Shown: positions 8,417-17,847 of the stretch, one piece after another | Numbering within the stretch: position 1 is the stretch's first letter | Layout: each line of letters begins with the position of its first letter | Notes under the pieces: model-generated | What the model saw: only the letters and a program-made list of their open reading frames with translations | Told to the model about the DNA's origin: nothing | Databases searched by the model: none | Position numbers and translations under genes: made by a program | Assembly: GCA_028291405.1 (NCBI GenBank) | Contig: JAQGID010000258.1 | Span: 1 to 34,382 of the forward strand | Length of the DNA: 34,382 nucleotides | Direction of reading: 5' to 3' | Source of the DNA: Rhodospirillales bacterium | GTDB taxonomy: Bacteria > Pseudomonadota > Alphaproteobacteria > ATCC43930 > CGMCC-115725

Positions 8417-8596
8417 ATGTCACTCATCCGAATGATCGTCCTCGCCGCGCCGGTGCTGCTGATCGCCGCCTGTCATCAAGAAGGCCCCGCGGAAAAGGCC
8501 GGGAAGTCGCTCGACAAGGCGGGTCAGAACCTCCATGACGCGGTCGATCCGCCGGGTCCGATGGAGAAGGCCGGCCGCGCCCTCGACGGCAAATAG
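8417..8596 (+). CDS. Small lipoprotein with repeated EKAG.(S/A)LD motif
   Basis: A 59-residue protein. The first 18 residues form a hydrophobic signal ending in the lipobox IAAC, with lipidated C19. The mature part is short and contains the word EKAGKSLD, and later EKAGRALD, around DAVDPPGPM. It is an internal repeat of a short amphipathic helix, as in entericidin-like or other small envelope lipoproteins. The ATG at 8417 is preceded by a purine-rich SD aggaaga. It stands alone between a divergent kinase gene and a convergent ATPase gene. Function is unknown; an envelope or stress role is only a guess. Confidence 0.75.
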   Translation: MSLIRMIVLAAPVLLIAACHQEGPAEKAGKSLDKAGQNLHDAVDPPGPMEKAGRALDGK

Positions 8597-8701
8597 CATA
8601 ATCGGGAGCTTGGTCATCCGCGCCCTTGCGTTACGGCGGCCGGCGCGCTGACCGGTTCGCGAACGTCGCGATCGGATGCCGGCCTTAGCCCAGTCGTTGC
8701 T

Positions 8702-10249
8702 TCAGCTTGGTGCCGTGACGGCCGTCTGCGTCGCGTAGACTCCGATTCCCGCCATCATCAGCCCGAGCTCGGCCTCTGGCGCGGTTGGCGCGACCGCGCC
8801 GACGATGGCGCCGCGGGACATGACGAGGATACGATCGGCGAGCGATCGGATCTCGTCGAGCTCGACCGAGACGAGCAGAATGGCGCAGCCGGCGTCGCGC
8901 AATGCGACGAGGCGCTGGTGGATGAAATCGATCGCGCCGATGTCGACGCCCCGCGTCGGCTGGCCGACCAATAGCGCGGCCGGCCTGCCTTCCATTTCGC
9001 GGGCGCAAACCAGCTTCTGCTGGTTGCCGCCGGAGAATTTTGAGGCGTCGCGCGTCGGTTCCGGCGGCCGCACGTCGTAGGCGTGCATCAGCGCTTCGGT
9101 CGCGGCGTCGATCGCCGCATGGTCGAGCACCATCATGCCGCGCCGCGGCACCTTGCGCTGGTCGCCGAGGATGGCGCAGAGCGCAGCGCTGAGCTGCGGC
9201 ACCAGCCCCATGCGCTGGCGGTCTTCCGGGATGTGGCCGAGGCCGAGCCGGCGCCGCTCGCGGCCGGTCAGGGTCGTGATATCGCGGCCGTTCAGCGCCA
9301 CGCTCCCGGCGCTGGGCGCGACGAGGCCGGCGATGATCTCAAGCAGCTCGGACTGGCCGTTGCCGGAGATTCCCGCGACGCCGACGATCTCGCCCGACCG
9401 CACCGTCAGCGCCACGTCGCGCAGCAGCTCCTGCCCGCCGGCGTCGCGCAGGGAGAGCCCCGCGACCTCGAGCACGACGCCGCCGACCGCGCGCCGCGCC
9501 GGCCGTGCCCGCTGCGGCATCGCGTGGCCGAGGATGAGGGCGGCGAGCTCGCCGGCATCGGTCTCGGCGGTGGCGCGCTCGGCGACGACGGCGCCGCGCC
9601 GCATCACCGTCACCCGCTCGGTCGCCGCCATGATCTCGCGCAGCTTGTGGGTGACGAGGATGATCGTCCGCCCCTCGCCGGCGAGGCGGCGGAGAATTTC
9701 GAAGAGATGATCCGCCTCCTGCGGCGTCAGCACGGCGGTCGGCTCGTCGAGGATCAGGATCTCGGCGCCGCGGTGGAGCGCCTTGACGATCTCGACGCGT
9801 TGCCGCAGCCCGAGCGGCAGATCCTCGACCACCGCATCGGGATCGAGCGTCAGCCCATAGGCCGCCGCAAAGCCGGCGAGGGCGCTGCGCGCCTGCGCCT
9901 CGGCCCCCGCCAGCAGCGGCCCGCCGGCGGCGCCGAGCAGCAGGTTCTCGATCACCGTGAAGCGGTCGACCAGCATGAAATGCTGATGCACCATGCCGAT
10001 TCCGTGGGCGATCGCCTCGGCCGGGCTGCGCAGCCGCACCGTCTCGCCGCCGATCGCGATCTCGCCGCGATCGGGCTGCAGCGAGCCGTAGAGGATGTTC
10101 ATCAGCGTCGTCTTGCCCGCGCCGTTCTCGCCGACGATGCCGTGGATCGAGCCGCGCCGGACGGCGAGATCGATGTCACTGTTGGCGACGACCGCGCCGA
10201 AGCGCTTGCCGATGCCGCGCAGCGCGACGGCGGCCGCGCGGTCGCTCAC
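8702..10249 (-). CDS. Sugar/nucleoside-type ABC transporter, double ATP-binding protein (BMP-associated)
   Basis: About 515 residues containing two fused ABC domains, as in RbsA, YufO and NupO. The first domain has a full Walker A (GENGAGKTT) and Walker B (ILILDEPTAVLTP). The second has a degenerate Walker A (GISGNGQSE), signature FSGGNQQK and Walker B-like LLVGQPTRGVD. One intact and one degenerate site is usual in this class. I prefer GTG 10249 (AGGG seven bases upstream). GTG 10258 is an alternative, and a longer open frame to 10378 lies inside the upstream gene. The gene follows the BMP-family binding protein with almost no gap. The permeases normally found directly downstream are absent: the next gene is on the other strand. 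Confidence 0.88.
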   Translation of the reverse strand: MSDRAAAVALRGIGKRFGAVVANSDIDLAVRRGSIHGIVGENGAGKTTLMNILYGSLQPDRGEIAIGGETVRLRSPAEAIAHGIGMVHQHFMLVDRFTVIENLLLGAAGGPLLAGAEAQARSALAGFAAAYGLTLDPDAVVEDLPLGLRQRVEIVKALHRGAEILILDEPTAVLTPQEADHLFEILRRLAGEGRTIILVTHKLREIMAATERVTVMRRGAVVAERATAETDAGELAALILGHAMPQRARPARRAVGGVVLEVAGLSLRDAGGQELLRDVALTVRSGEIVGVAGISGNGQSELLEIIAGLVAPSAGSVALNGRDITTLTGRERRRLGLGHIPEDRQRMGLVPQLSAALCAILGDQRKVPRRGMMVLDHAAIDAATEALMHAYDVRPPEPTRDASKFSGGNQQKLVCAREMEGRPAALLVGQPTRGVDIGAIDFIHQRLVALRDAGCAILLVSVELDEIRSLADRILVMSRGAIVGAVAPTAPEAELGLMMAGIGVYATQTAVTAPS

Positions 10250-10259
10250 TGCCGTCACC

Positions 10260-11258
10260 CTATTTAGCCATGTAGTCCGTGACCTTGATGGCGCCGGCGA
10301 TGATCGCGGCGCGCGCCGCCTCGACGCGCGCCAGCATCGCCGGGGTGACGAGCTTCTCGTTGTTCTCGTCCATCGCATAGCCGACGCCGCCCTCGGCGAG
10401 GCCGAGGCTCTGCACCCCGGGCTTCCACGAGCCGTCCCTGGCGCGGTTGAAGGCGCGGTAGACCGCCTGATCGACGCGCTTCAGCTGCGAGGTCAGGACC
10501 GAGCCCGGATGCAGCCCGTTCTGGTTCGAATCGACGCCGATCGACAGCTTGCCTTGGTCGGCCGCCGCCTGCATGATTCCGAGCCCGGTCGTGCCGGCCG
10601 CCGCGAAGACGACGTCGACGCCGCGGTCGAACTGGCTGCGCGCCAGCTCGGCGCCGCGCGTCGGGTCGATCCAGGCGGCGGGCGTCGTCCCCGTCATGTT
10701 CTGCAGCACCTCCAGCGTCGGGCTAACCGCATGCGCCCCTTCCTCGTAGCCGAGCTCGTAGCGGCGGACGATCGGGATGTCCATGCCGCCGACAAACCCG
10801 ATCTTGCCGGTCCTCGTCGCCATCGCCGCCATCATCCCCATCAGATAGGCGCCCTCGTGCTCGCGATAGACGATCGACTGCACGTTCGGCATGTCGAGGG
10901 CGACGTCGATGATGGTGAACTTGACGTTGGGGAATTGCTTGGCCGCACTGGCCACCGCCGAGCGCTGCGTAAAGCCGATCGCGACGATGATCGTCGCGCC
11001 GCGCCGCGCCATGTTGACGAAGGTCAGCTCGCGCTGCCCCTCGTTGGTGATCTCGAACTCGCGATAGGGAATGCCGGCCTCCGACTTGAACCGCTCGGCG
11101 CCGCGCCAGCCGGATTCATTGAAGGATTTATCGAACCGGCCGCCCATGTCGTAGACGATCGCAGGTTGGAATTTCGCGTCGGCAGCTTGCGCCTGCAAGA
11201 CGAAACCGGCGAGGCAGTACGCGAGTAGAACGGCGAGGAACAGCTTGGCCTGCGGCAT
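10260..11258 (-). CDS. BMP family (PnrA/Med-like) substrate-binding protein
   Basis: A 332-residue periplasmic protein. The signal peptide covers about 1-25 (ending QAQA). The family motifs are IVYDMGGRFDKSFNESGW at the start of the mature part, then IVAIGFTQ, YREHEGAYLMG and GFVGGMDIPIVRRYELGYEEG. GVDSNQNG and SQLKRVDQAVY follow in the second lobe. BMP proteins usually bind purine nucleosides or related compounds for an ABC importer. It is the first gene of a two-gene operon with the double ATPase. ATG 11258 is the start. Confidence 0.9.
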   Translation of the reverse strand: MPQAKLFLAVLLAYCLAGFVLQAQAADAKFQPAIVYDMGGRFDKSFNESGWRGAERFKSEAGIPYREFEITNEGQRELTFVNMARRGATIIVAIGFTQRSAVASAAKQFPNVKFTIIDVALDMPNVQSIVYREHEGAYLMGMMAAMATRTGKIGFVGGMDIPIVRRYELGYEEGAHAVSPTLEVLQNMTGTTPAAWIDPTRGAELARSQFDRGVDVVFAAAGTTGLGIMQAAADQGKLSIGVDSNQNGLHPGSVLTSQLKRVDQAVYRAFNRARDGSWKPGVQSLGLAEGGVGYAMDENNEKLVTPAMLARVEAARAAIIAGAIKVTDYMAK

Positions 11259-11372
11259 CGACGGCTCCGGTTGGCGAGGTCTTGGGATCCAATTTCCAGC
11301 AGGATGCTTTAATTCGGCGGGACGCGCAATTTACGACGCGTCGGTTTTCCTCATCCCACTTAACAAGTCACT

Positions 11373-11453
11373 GTCATCCCGGCGAAAGCCGGGATCCATG
11401 CATCCACTGTCCCACCCTGGCCGCCACGGATCCCGGCTTTTCGCCGGGATGAC
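11373..11453. repeat. Dispersed palindromic repeat (25-bp arms)
   Basis: Arms 11373-11397 (starting gtcatcccggcgaaagcc) and 11428-11453 are complementary over 25 bp, with one extra T in the right arm, around a 30-base loop. The cccggcgaaagccggg core is a common alphaproteobacterial intergenic repeat. It lies between the divergent BMP and prfC genes. I see no gene in 11259-11526, although promoters for both genes must be there. Confidence 0.8.
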
Positions 11454-11526
11454 GACCTTGTAATGGGTAAGGTCACTTACGACGCTCACCTTGCCTTCTC
11501 CTAGCGACTCCGCTAGACCCCGGCTT

Positions 11527-13128
<1,602 letters not shown>

Positions 13129-13359
13129 GCCTCACGCCGCGCGAGGAGCGGGCGTTGGACGGGGTGGGTTGAATACCGTTTCGCGGAGATCGAGTATCCC
13201 GGGTAACCCTAAAGGGCTGAAAATTTTCGATTGCCCGGCACCGAAGTATTGCCTCTAATTGACCAAAGCTAAACATCGGCTGCCGACGGTTCGAGCCAAA
13301 CGTCCACCTCGGCCGTAAGAGATCTCGAGGTCCGGCATTCTCTTCGGGGGGAGAGAGAA
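13129..13359. other. Intergenic region upstream of the lysozyme cassette
   Basis: This 231-bp gap has a locally AT-richer patch at about 13206-13235 and 13250-13275 and ends with a strong purine-rich SD (ggggggagagag) directly before the ATG at 13360. A TTGACC at about 13259 could be a -35, but I find no matching -10. No gene is visible. Confidence 0.4.
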
Positions 13360-14163
13360 ATGGAGATTCTGCGGGAAGGCTCCTCCGGCGGCGACGTCAC
13401 GGCGCTCCAGCTGCAACTCCGCGCGCAGGGCTTTCCACCCGGTGCGATCGACGGGAACTTCGGCCCGGGGACGACGGCGGCCGTCGTGGCCTTTCAGCGG
13501 AGCGAGGGCCTCGTGTCGGACGGAGTCGTCGGCGTCCGGACGGCGCAGGCGCTGGGCGTTGCCGCTGCCGATCTGCCGCCGCCACCGGCCATGCCGAATG
13601 TCACGGTCGCGGTCGTCGCCAAGATGTTTCCGGTGACTCCCTTGGGCCACATCAATGCCAATCTCCCGCACGTCCTCGCCGCGCTGGTCGCCGCCGACCT
13701 CACGGCAGTGCCGATCGTGCTGGCGGCGCTGGCGACGATCCGAGCCGAGACCGAGGGGTTCCTGCCGATCAGCGAAGGTCTCTCGCGCTTCAACTCCAGC
13801 CCCGGCGGGCATCCCTTCGACCTCTATGACAATCGCAAGGATCTCGGCAACAAGGGGCCGCCCGACGGCGACAGCTTCAAGGGGCGCGGCTTCGTGCAGC
13901 TCACCGGCCGGGCCAACTATGCGAAGTTCGGCCCGCTCGTCGGCGTCGAGAATCTGGTTGATGCGCCCGATCAGGCGAACGATCCCGACGTCGCCGCCCG
14001 GCTGCTCGCCGCCTTCATCGATGCGAAAAAGGCGGCACTCGCGACAGCGCTTGCCGGCGGCGATCTCGCCGCTGCCCGTCGCCTGGTGAACGGCGGCAGC
14101 AATGGACTGGACCGGTTCACCTCGGCCTATCAAATCGGCGCCGGCCTGCTCGCGATAGCCTGA
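13360..14163 (+). CDS. Peptidoglycan-binding, GH19-like lysozyme/chitinase-fold protein
   Basis: A 267-residue protein. Residues 1-67 are a PG_binding_1 domain (EGSSGGDVTALQLQL, IDGNFGPGTTAAVVAFQ, DGVVG). A proline linker lies at about 70-80. A GH19-like lysozyme domain follows, with IRAETEGFLPI carrying the putative catalytic Glu and the substrate-groove motif FKGRGFVQLTGRANY. It should cleave peptidoglycan or chitin-like glycans. It has no signal peptide or membrane helix, so export or release would need another route, as in phage endolysins. It is the first of three genes in close succession with the membrane protein and the phosphoesterase. The SD is strong. It may be of phage origin, but no other phage genes are present. 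Confidence 0.85.
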   Translation: MEILREGSSGGDVTALQLQLRAQGFPPGAIDGNFGPGTTAAVVAFQRSEGLVSDGVVGVRTAQALGVAAADLPPPPAMPNVTVAVVAKMFPVTPLGHINANLPHVLAALVAADLTAVPIVLAALATIRAETEGFLPISEGLSRFNSSPGGHPFDLYDNRKDLGNKGPPDGDSFKGRGFVQLTGRANYAKFGPLVGVENLVDAPDQANDPDVAARLLAAFIDAKKAALATALAGGDLAAARRLVNGGSNGLDRFTSAYQIGAGLLAIA

Positions 14164-14210
14164 GCTCGATCAGGCACGCGGGACGCAGCCTCTATGGGAG
14201 GACCAGAGCG

Positions 14211-15470
14211 ATGAGCAGCAGAAAACTTCTTTGCGTCGCGGCATTCGCATTCCTCGCCGGCGGCTGGACGCAAGGGATCGCGACCGCGCAGACGACTGCA
14301 ACGCAGGATTCGTCTCAAGCAGCCGCCAAGCCGGCGACCGACAAGTTCATCGTGGGACTGAGCGGCATCGACGATCGCAATCAGCTCACCGGCGATCCGA
14401 CCAAGGATCAGGTCCCGACGCTCAAGATGAGCGACCGGCTCGCGATCGTTCTCGACGGCGCCATCCCGGAAAAGTTCGATGCCAGCAAGGCCGTGCTGTT
14501 TCTCAACGGCCACAAGATCACCGATTTGAAAGATTCCGCATGGCTCCCAGCATTGCACGCCTTGGTTTTCCGCCTTTCGCGCGACTCCGACAACGCCGCG
14601 GCGTGGAACCCGGTGTTGGGCTCGCCGAGCTTCGAGCCGCGCACGATTGCGGCCGGGCTGTCGCTCGACAATTTGCCGGCGTCGCCTTTGATCGCGCGCA
14701 AGGACGGCACCTTGCCGATCCTCAAGCTCGCCCTCATCCCGACGGGTTGGCTGTTCGCGGCGATCGGCGCAGTGCTGTTAGTATTAGCGGTGGTTTGGGC
14801 GGCGGCCTCGAAGACCACTATTCTGAAGGACAGCCTGCTGCCGCAGCTCCCACCGAGGGAGCAGCCCTTCAGCCTGGGGCGGTCGCAGATGGCCTTCTGG
14901 TTCACGGTCATCTTCGCCGTCTACGTTTTTCTCTTCGTTCTCTTGTGGGATTACAACACGCTGACGACCCAGTCCCTCGTCCTGATGGGGCTGTCCGGGG
15001 CTACGGCGATCTTCGCGGTTGCGATCGATGCGTCGAAGGAGACGCCGATCGGCGCGGCCAACGACAAGCTCCGGGCGATCGGTCTCAATACTTATGATGA
15101 TGTGCTTCGACTGAGGCAGCAGATCGCCGACCTACAGGCCGAGCTGACGGCCGTGCCTGCCCCGACTCCCAGCCGGATCCTGGTCCTCCAGACGCAGATC
15201 GCCGATCTTCAAAACAAGTTGCGGGCGTGGCGCGATATCACTCGGCCGTTCGTCTCGACCGGCTGGTATCGCGATCTCACGACCGACGTCAACGGGCCGG
15301 CGCTGCACCGGCTGCAAATGGTCGTGTGGACGGTGACGCTCGGCGTCGTCCTTCTCATCGAGGTCTATCGCAATCTGTCATTGCCGGAGTTCAGCGCCAC
15401 GCTGCTGGGAGTCATGGGAATCACGAGCGCCGGCTATCTCGGCTTCAAGTACCCGGAAAAGCAGAGCTGA
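14211..15470 (+). CDS. Unidentified five-helix membrane protein with periplasmic beta domain and coiled coil
   Basis: A 419-residue protein not recognised as a named family. The signal peptide is at about 1-27. A soluble, probably periplasmic domain at about 43-165 contains GLSGIDDRNQLTG and VLFLNGHKITDLKD. TM1 is at about 173-198. Two helical hairpins follow, at about 224-272 and 366-411. They share the pattern (G/H)R.QM..W at the entry and a LMGLSGAT / VMGITSAG segment in the second helix, so the unit looks duplicated. Between them is a coiled coil (about 284-340) with two near-copies of QIADLQ. It lies 47 bp after the lysozyme gene and 21 bp before the phosphoesterase gene. Its role is unknown; a sensor or scaffold for the flanking hydrolases is conceivable. 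Confidence 0.75.
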   Translation: MSSRKLLCVAAFAFLAGGWTQGIATAQTTATQDSSQAAAKPATDKFIVGLSGIDDRNQLTGDPTKDQVPTLKMSDRLAIVLDGAIPEKFDASKAVLFLNGHKITDLKDSAWLPALHALVFRLSRDSDNAAAWNPVLGSPSFEPRTIAAGLSLDNLPASPLIARKDGTLPILKLALIPTGWLFAAIGAVLLVLAVVWAAASKTTILKDSLLPQLPPREQPFSLGRSQMAFWFTVIFAVYVFLFVLLWDYNTLTTQSLVLMGLSGATAIFAVAIDASKETPIGAANDKLRAIGLNTYDDVLRLRQQIADLQAELTAVPAPTPSRILVLQTQIADLQNKLRAWRDITRPFVSTGWYRDLTTDVNGPALHRLQMVVWTVTLGVVLLIEVYRNLSLPEFSATLLGVMGITSAGYLGFKYPEKQS

Positions 15471-15491
15471 GAGCGTCCGGCGGAGAGCGAC

Positions 15492-16931
15492 ATGGCGGCA
15501 ATCGACGAGATCGAGCACGTCATCGTCCTGATGCTGGAGAACCGCTCGTTCGACTGCATGCTGGGCAAGCTCTATCCCGCCGGACCGTCCTATGCCGGGC
15601 TCACCGACAAGGAGACCAATCCGTTCCAGCGCTCCGACGGCATCGTCGCGCTGCCGGTGTGGTCGAGCTCGGGAATGGATCCGCTGACGGCGACGACGCC
15701 CGATCCCGATCCGGGCGAGGTGTTCGTCGACATGAACGAGCAGCTGTTCGGCACGGGCACCCCGCGGAGCAATACGCGGCCGTCGATGACCGGCTTCGTC
15801 GCGAATTTCATGAGCCAGCCGCCGACCGAACAGCCGGCCGACCCGATGGCGGTCATGCATTACTTCACGCCCGATCAGCTGCCGGTGCTCAGCACTTTGG
15901 CGAAGGCGTTCGGCGTCTGCGATCAGTGGCACGCCTCGGCGCCGTGCCAGACTTGGCCGAACCGCTTCTTCGCCCATTCCGGCACGGCGCTCGGGCACGT
16001 CGACAACACGGACTTCCCGATTCCCTTTCCGGCGCCCAGCATCTTCGGTCGCCTGTCCGATTGCGATCGCTCCTGGCGGGTCTATTTTCACGACGTGCCG
16101 CAGTCGATCATGCTGAGCGACGTCTGGTGCCGCGCGCTTCTGCATTACCGCTTCTTCGGCCAGTTTCTCGCCGATGCACAATGCGGCGCGCTGCCGAGCT
16201 ACAGCTTCATCGAGCCGCGTTATTTCGCGGATTTCACGCTGGGCATCCCGAACGACCAGCATCCGCCGCACAATGTCGCGGTCGGCGAGAAGCTGATCGC
16301 CGACGTCTACAACGCGGTGCGCAGCTCGCCCAACTGGAAGAAGAGCCTCCTGGTCATCACCTACGATGAGCACGGCGGCTGCTACGATCACGTGCCGCCG
16401 CCGCTCGCAGTGTCGCCGGACGGGTTGGGACCGAGTGGCTTTCCGTTCGACGCCTACGGCGTGCGGGTTCCCGCTGTCATCGTGTCGCCCTACATGCCGC
16501 CGGGCAGCATCGTCCGCTCGGCGCCGGCCGGCACCGCCTTCGGCGCGCCGCCTTATCCGTTTGACCACACCTCCATCATCGCCACGCTCCGTAAGCTTTT
16601 CAACCTGGGCAGCCCACTGACCCGTCGCGATGCCGTCGCCCCGGACCTGCTCGGACCCTTGAGCCTGCTCGCGCCCAGCAACGACGGGCCCACGAGCGTC
16701 TCTCCCGCCGCCCCGTTCGTCGAGCCGGAGGTCGTCCGTGCGTTGGGCTACAAGGCACAGAATTTCAACCAGGACGCGCTGTCGCGCATGGCGAAGCAGC
16801 TTCCGCCGGCGCCGCCCGACCCAGGGGTCGGGGTTCCCGCGGCGCAGCCGCTTGCGGCCGGCCGCGATGCTCCGGTCGGTGCCGCCGGGATCGATGCCGT
16901 GATGCGGGTCAAATCATTCCTCGGGGTCTGA
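15492..16931 (+). CDS. Phospholipase C / acid phosphatase-like phosphoesterase family protein
   Basis: A 479-residue member of the phosphoesterase superfamily (PLC/AcpA type). The motifs in order are MLENRSFD (14-21, metal and nucleophile region), PNRFFAHSG (156-164), IEPRY (240-244), NDQHPPHNV (254-262), TYDEHGGCYDHVPPP (290-304) and FDHTSII (357-363). It should hydrolyse phosphodiesters or phosphomonoesters, perhaps phospholipids. The catalytic domain starts at residue 8, with no signal peptide, unlike the classical Tat-exported PlcH/PlcC enzymes. The C-terminus (about 400-479) is Pro/Ala-rich. The SD ggagag precedes ATG 15492. It is the third gene of the cassette, 21 bp after the membrane protein. 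Confidence 0.88.
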   Translation: MAAIDEIEHVIVLMLENRSFDCMLGKLYPAGPSYAGLTDKETNPFQRSDGIVALPVWSSSGMDPLTATTPDPDPGEVFVDMNEQLFGTGTPRSNTRPSMTGFVANFMSQPPTEQPADPMAVMHYFTPDQLPVLSTLAKAFGVCDQWHASAPCQTWPNRFFAHSGTALGHVDNTDFPIPFPAPSIFGRLSDCDRSWRVYFHDVPQSIMLSDVWCRALLHYRFFGQFLADAQCGALPSYSFIEPRYFADFTLGIPNDQHPPHNVAVGEKLIADVYNAVRSSPNWKKSLLVITYDEHGGCYDHVPPPLAVSPDGLGPSGFPFDAYGVRVPAVIVSPYMPPGSIVRSAPAGTAFGAPPYPFDHTSIIATLRKLFNLGSPLTRRDAVAPDLLGPLSLLAPSNDGPTSVSPAAPFVEPEVVRALGYKAQNFNQDALSRMAKQLPPAPPDPGVGVPAAQPLAAGRDAPVGAAGIDAVMRVKSFLGV

Positions 16932-16947
16932 CCGCGGAAGGCTCGCC

Positions 16948-16973
16948 GGAACCCGAGGCGCCGCCCGCTCGTT
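16948..16973 (+). promoter_or_regulatory. EcfG-type general stress promoter of ku
   Basis: GGAAC (16948-16952), a 17-base spacer and CGTT (16970-16973) match the alphaproteobacterial EcfG/RpoE2 consensus GGAAC-N16/17-CGTT exactly. The predicted start of transcription lies near 16980, about 16 bases before the ku ATG, leaving room for the gaggaa SD. This is a sequence match and has not been tested. Confidence 0.65.
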
Positions 16974-16995
16974 CGGAGTCCGGCGAGGAATCGAA

Positions 16996-17847
16996 ATGGC
17001 ACCGCGGGCGTATTGGAAGGGTTGGCTGAAGGTCGCGGCGATCTCATGCCCGGTCCGGCTCTACGCCGCGACCACCAGCGCCAACCGCATCTCCTTCCAC
17101 GAGATCAATCGCGATACCGGCCACCGCATCAATCTTCGGCCCCATGAGTCCGTGACCGGCGACGAGCTGTCGCGCGACCAGCTCGTCAAGGGCTACGAGT
17201 TCGAGAAGGGGCAATACCTGCTGGTCGACGACGACGAGCTCGATGAGTTGCACGTCACCCCGACCAAGACGATCGAGATCGAGCAGTTCGTGCCGCTCGC
17301 CAAGCTCGACCGCATCTATCTCGAAAAACCCTATTACCTGGCGCCCGACGGCGCGGTCGCCGAGCAGAGCTATGCCGTCATCCGCGAGGCGATGGCGCGC
17401 AACGGAACGGCGGCGCTCGGCCACGTCGTGCTGAGCCGGAACGAACGCGCCGTCGCGCTCTCGCCGCGCGACAAGGGGATGCTGCTGTCGACGCTGCGGC
17501 CGCCGATCGACATGCGTGCCGAAGCGGACCTCTTCTCGGAGATCGGCCGAGGCAAGCTCGACCCGGAGATGGTCGATCTCGCCGGGCTGATCATGGACCG
17601 TCGCGCCGGTCATTTCGATCCCGAAACATTCGAGGACAGCTGGCAGGTCGCCCTGCGCGGCGTCGTCGAGGCCAAGATCAAGGGCGAGAAGCCGAAGGCG
17701 CCCGCCGCGCGCAAGCCGGCGAAGGTCATCGACCTCAAGGATGCGCTGAAGCGCGCTCTCGAGGCGGAAGGCGGCGGCAAGGCGGCGCCCGCGCGGGGGG
17801 GCAAGCCGCATCGCGGCGCTGCGTCGCCGCGTCGCCGCGCGGGCTAG
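16996..17847 (+). CDS. ku: Ku protein for non-homologous end joining
   Basis: A 283-residue bacterial Ku. The N-terminus WKGWLKVAAISCPVRLYAAT, then ISFHEI and the HRINLRP and KGYEF segments, are diagnostic. The core continues to the ALSPRDKGMLLSTL block and a basic Lys/Ala/Arg-rich tail (about 235-283), as in other Ku proteins. As a homodimer, it rings DNA ends and recruits LigD. No ligD is visible in this window. It has its own EcfG-type promoter, so induction by general stress is likely even though it follows the phosphoesterase by only 64 bp. Its stop TAG overlaps the opposite-strand DUF72 stop by two bases. Confidence 0.95.
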   Translation: MAPRAYWKGWLKVAAISCPVRLYAATTSANRISFHEINRDTGHRINLRPHESVTGDELSRDQLVKGYEFEKGQYLLVDDDELDELHVTPTKTIEIEQFVPLAKLDRIYLEKPYYLAPDGAVAEQSYAVIREAMARNGTAALGHVVLSRNERAVALSPRDKGMLLSTLRPPIDMRAEADLFSEIGRGKLDPEMVDLAGLIMDRRAGHFDPETFEDSWQVALRGVVEAKIKGEKPKAPAARKPAKVIDLKDALKRALEAEGGGKAAPARGGKPHRGAASPRRRAG

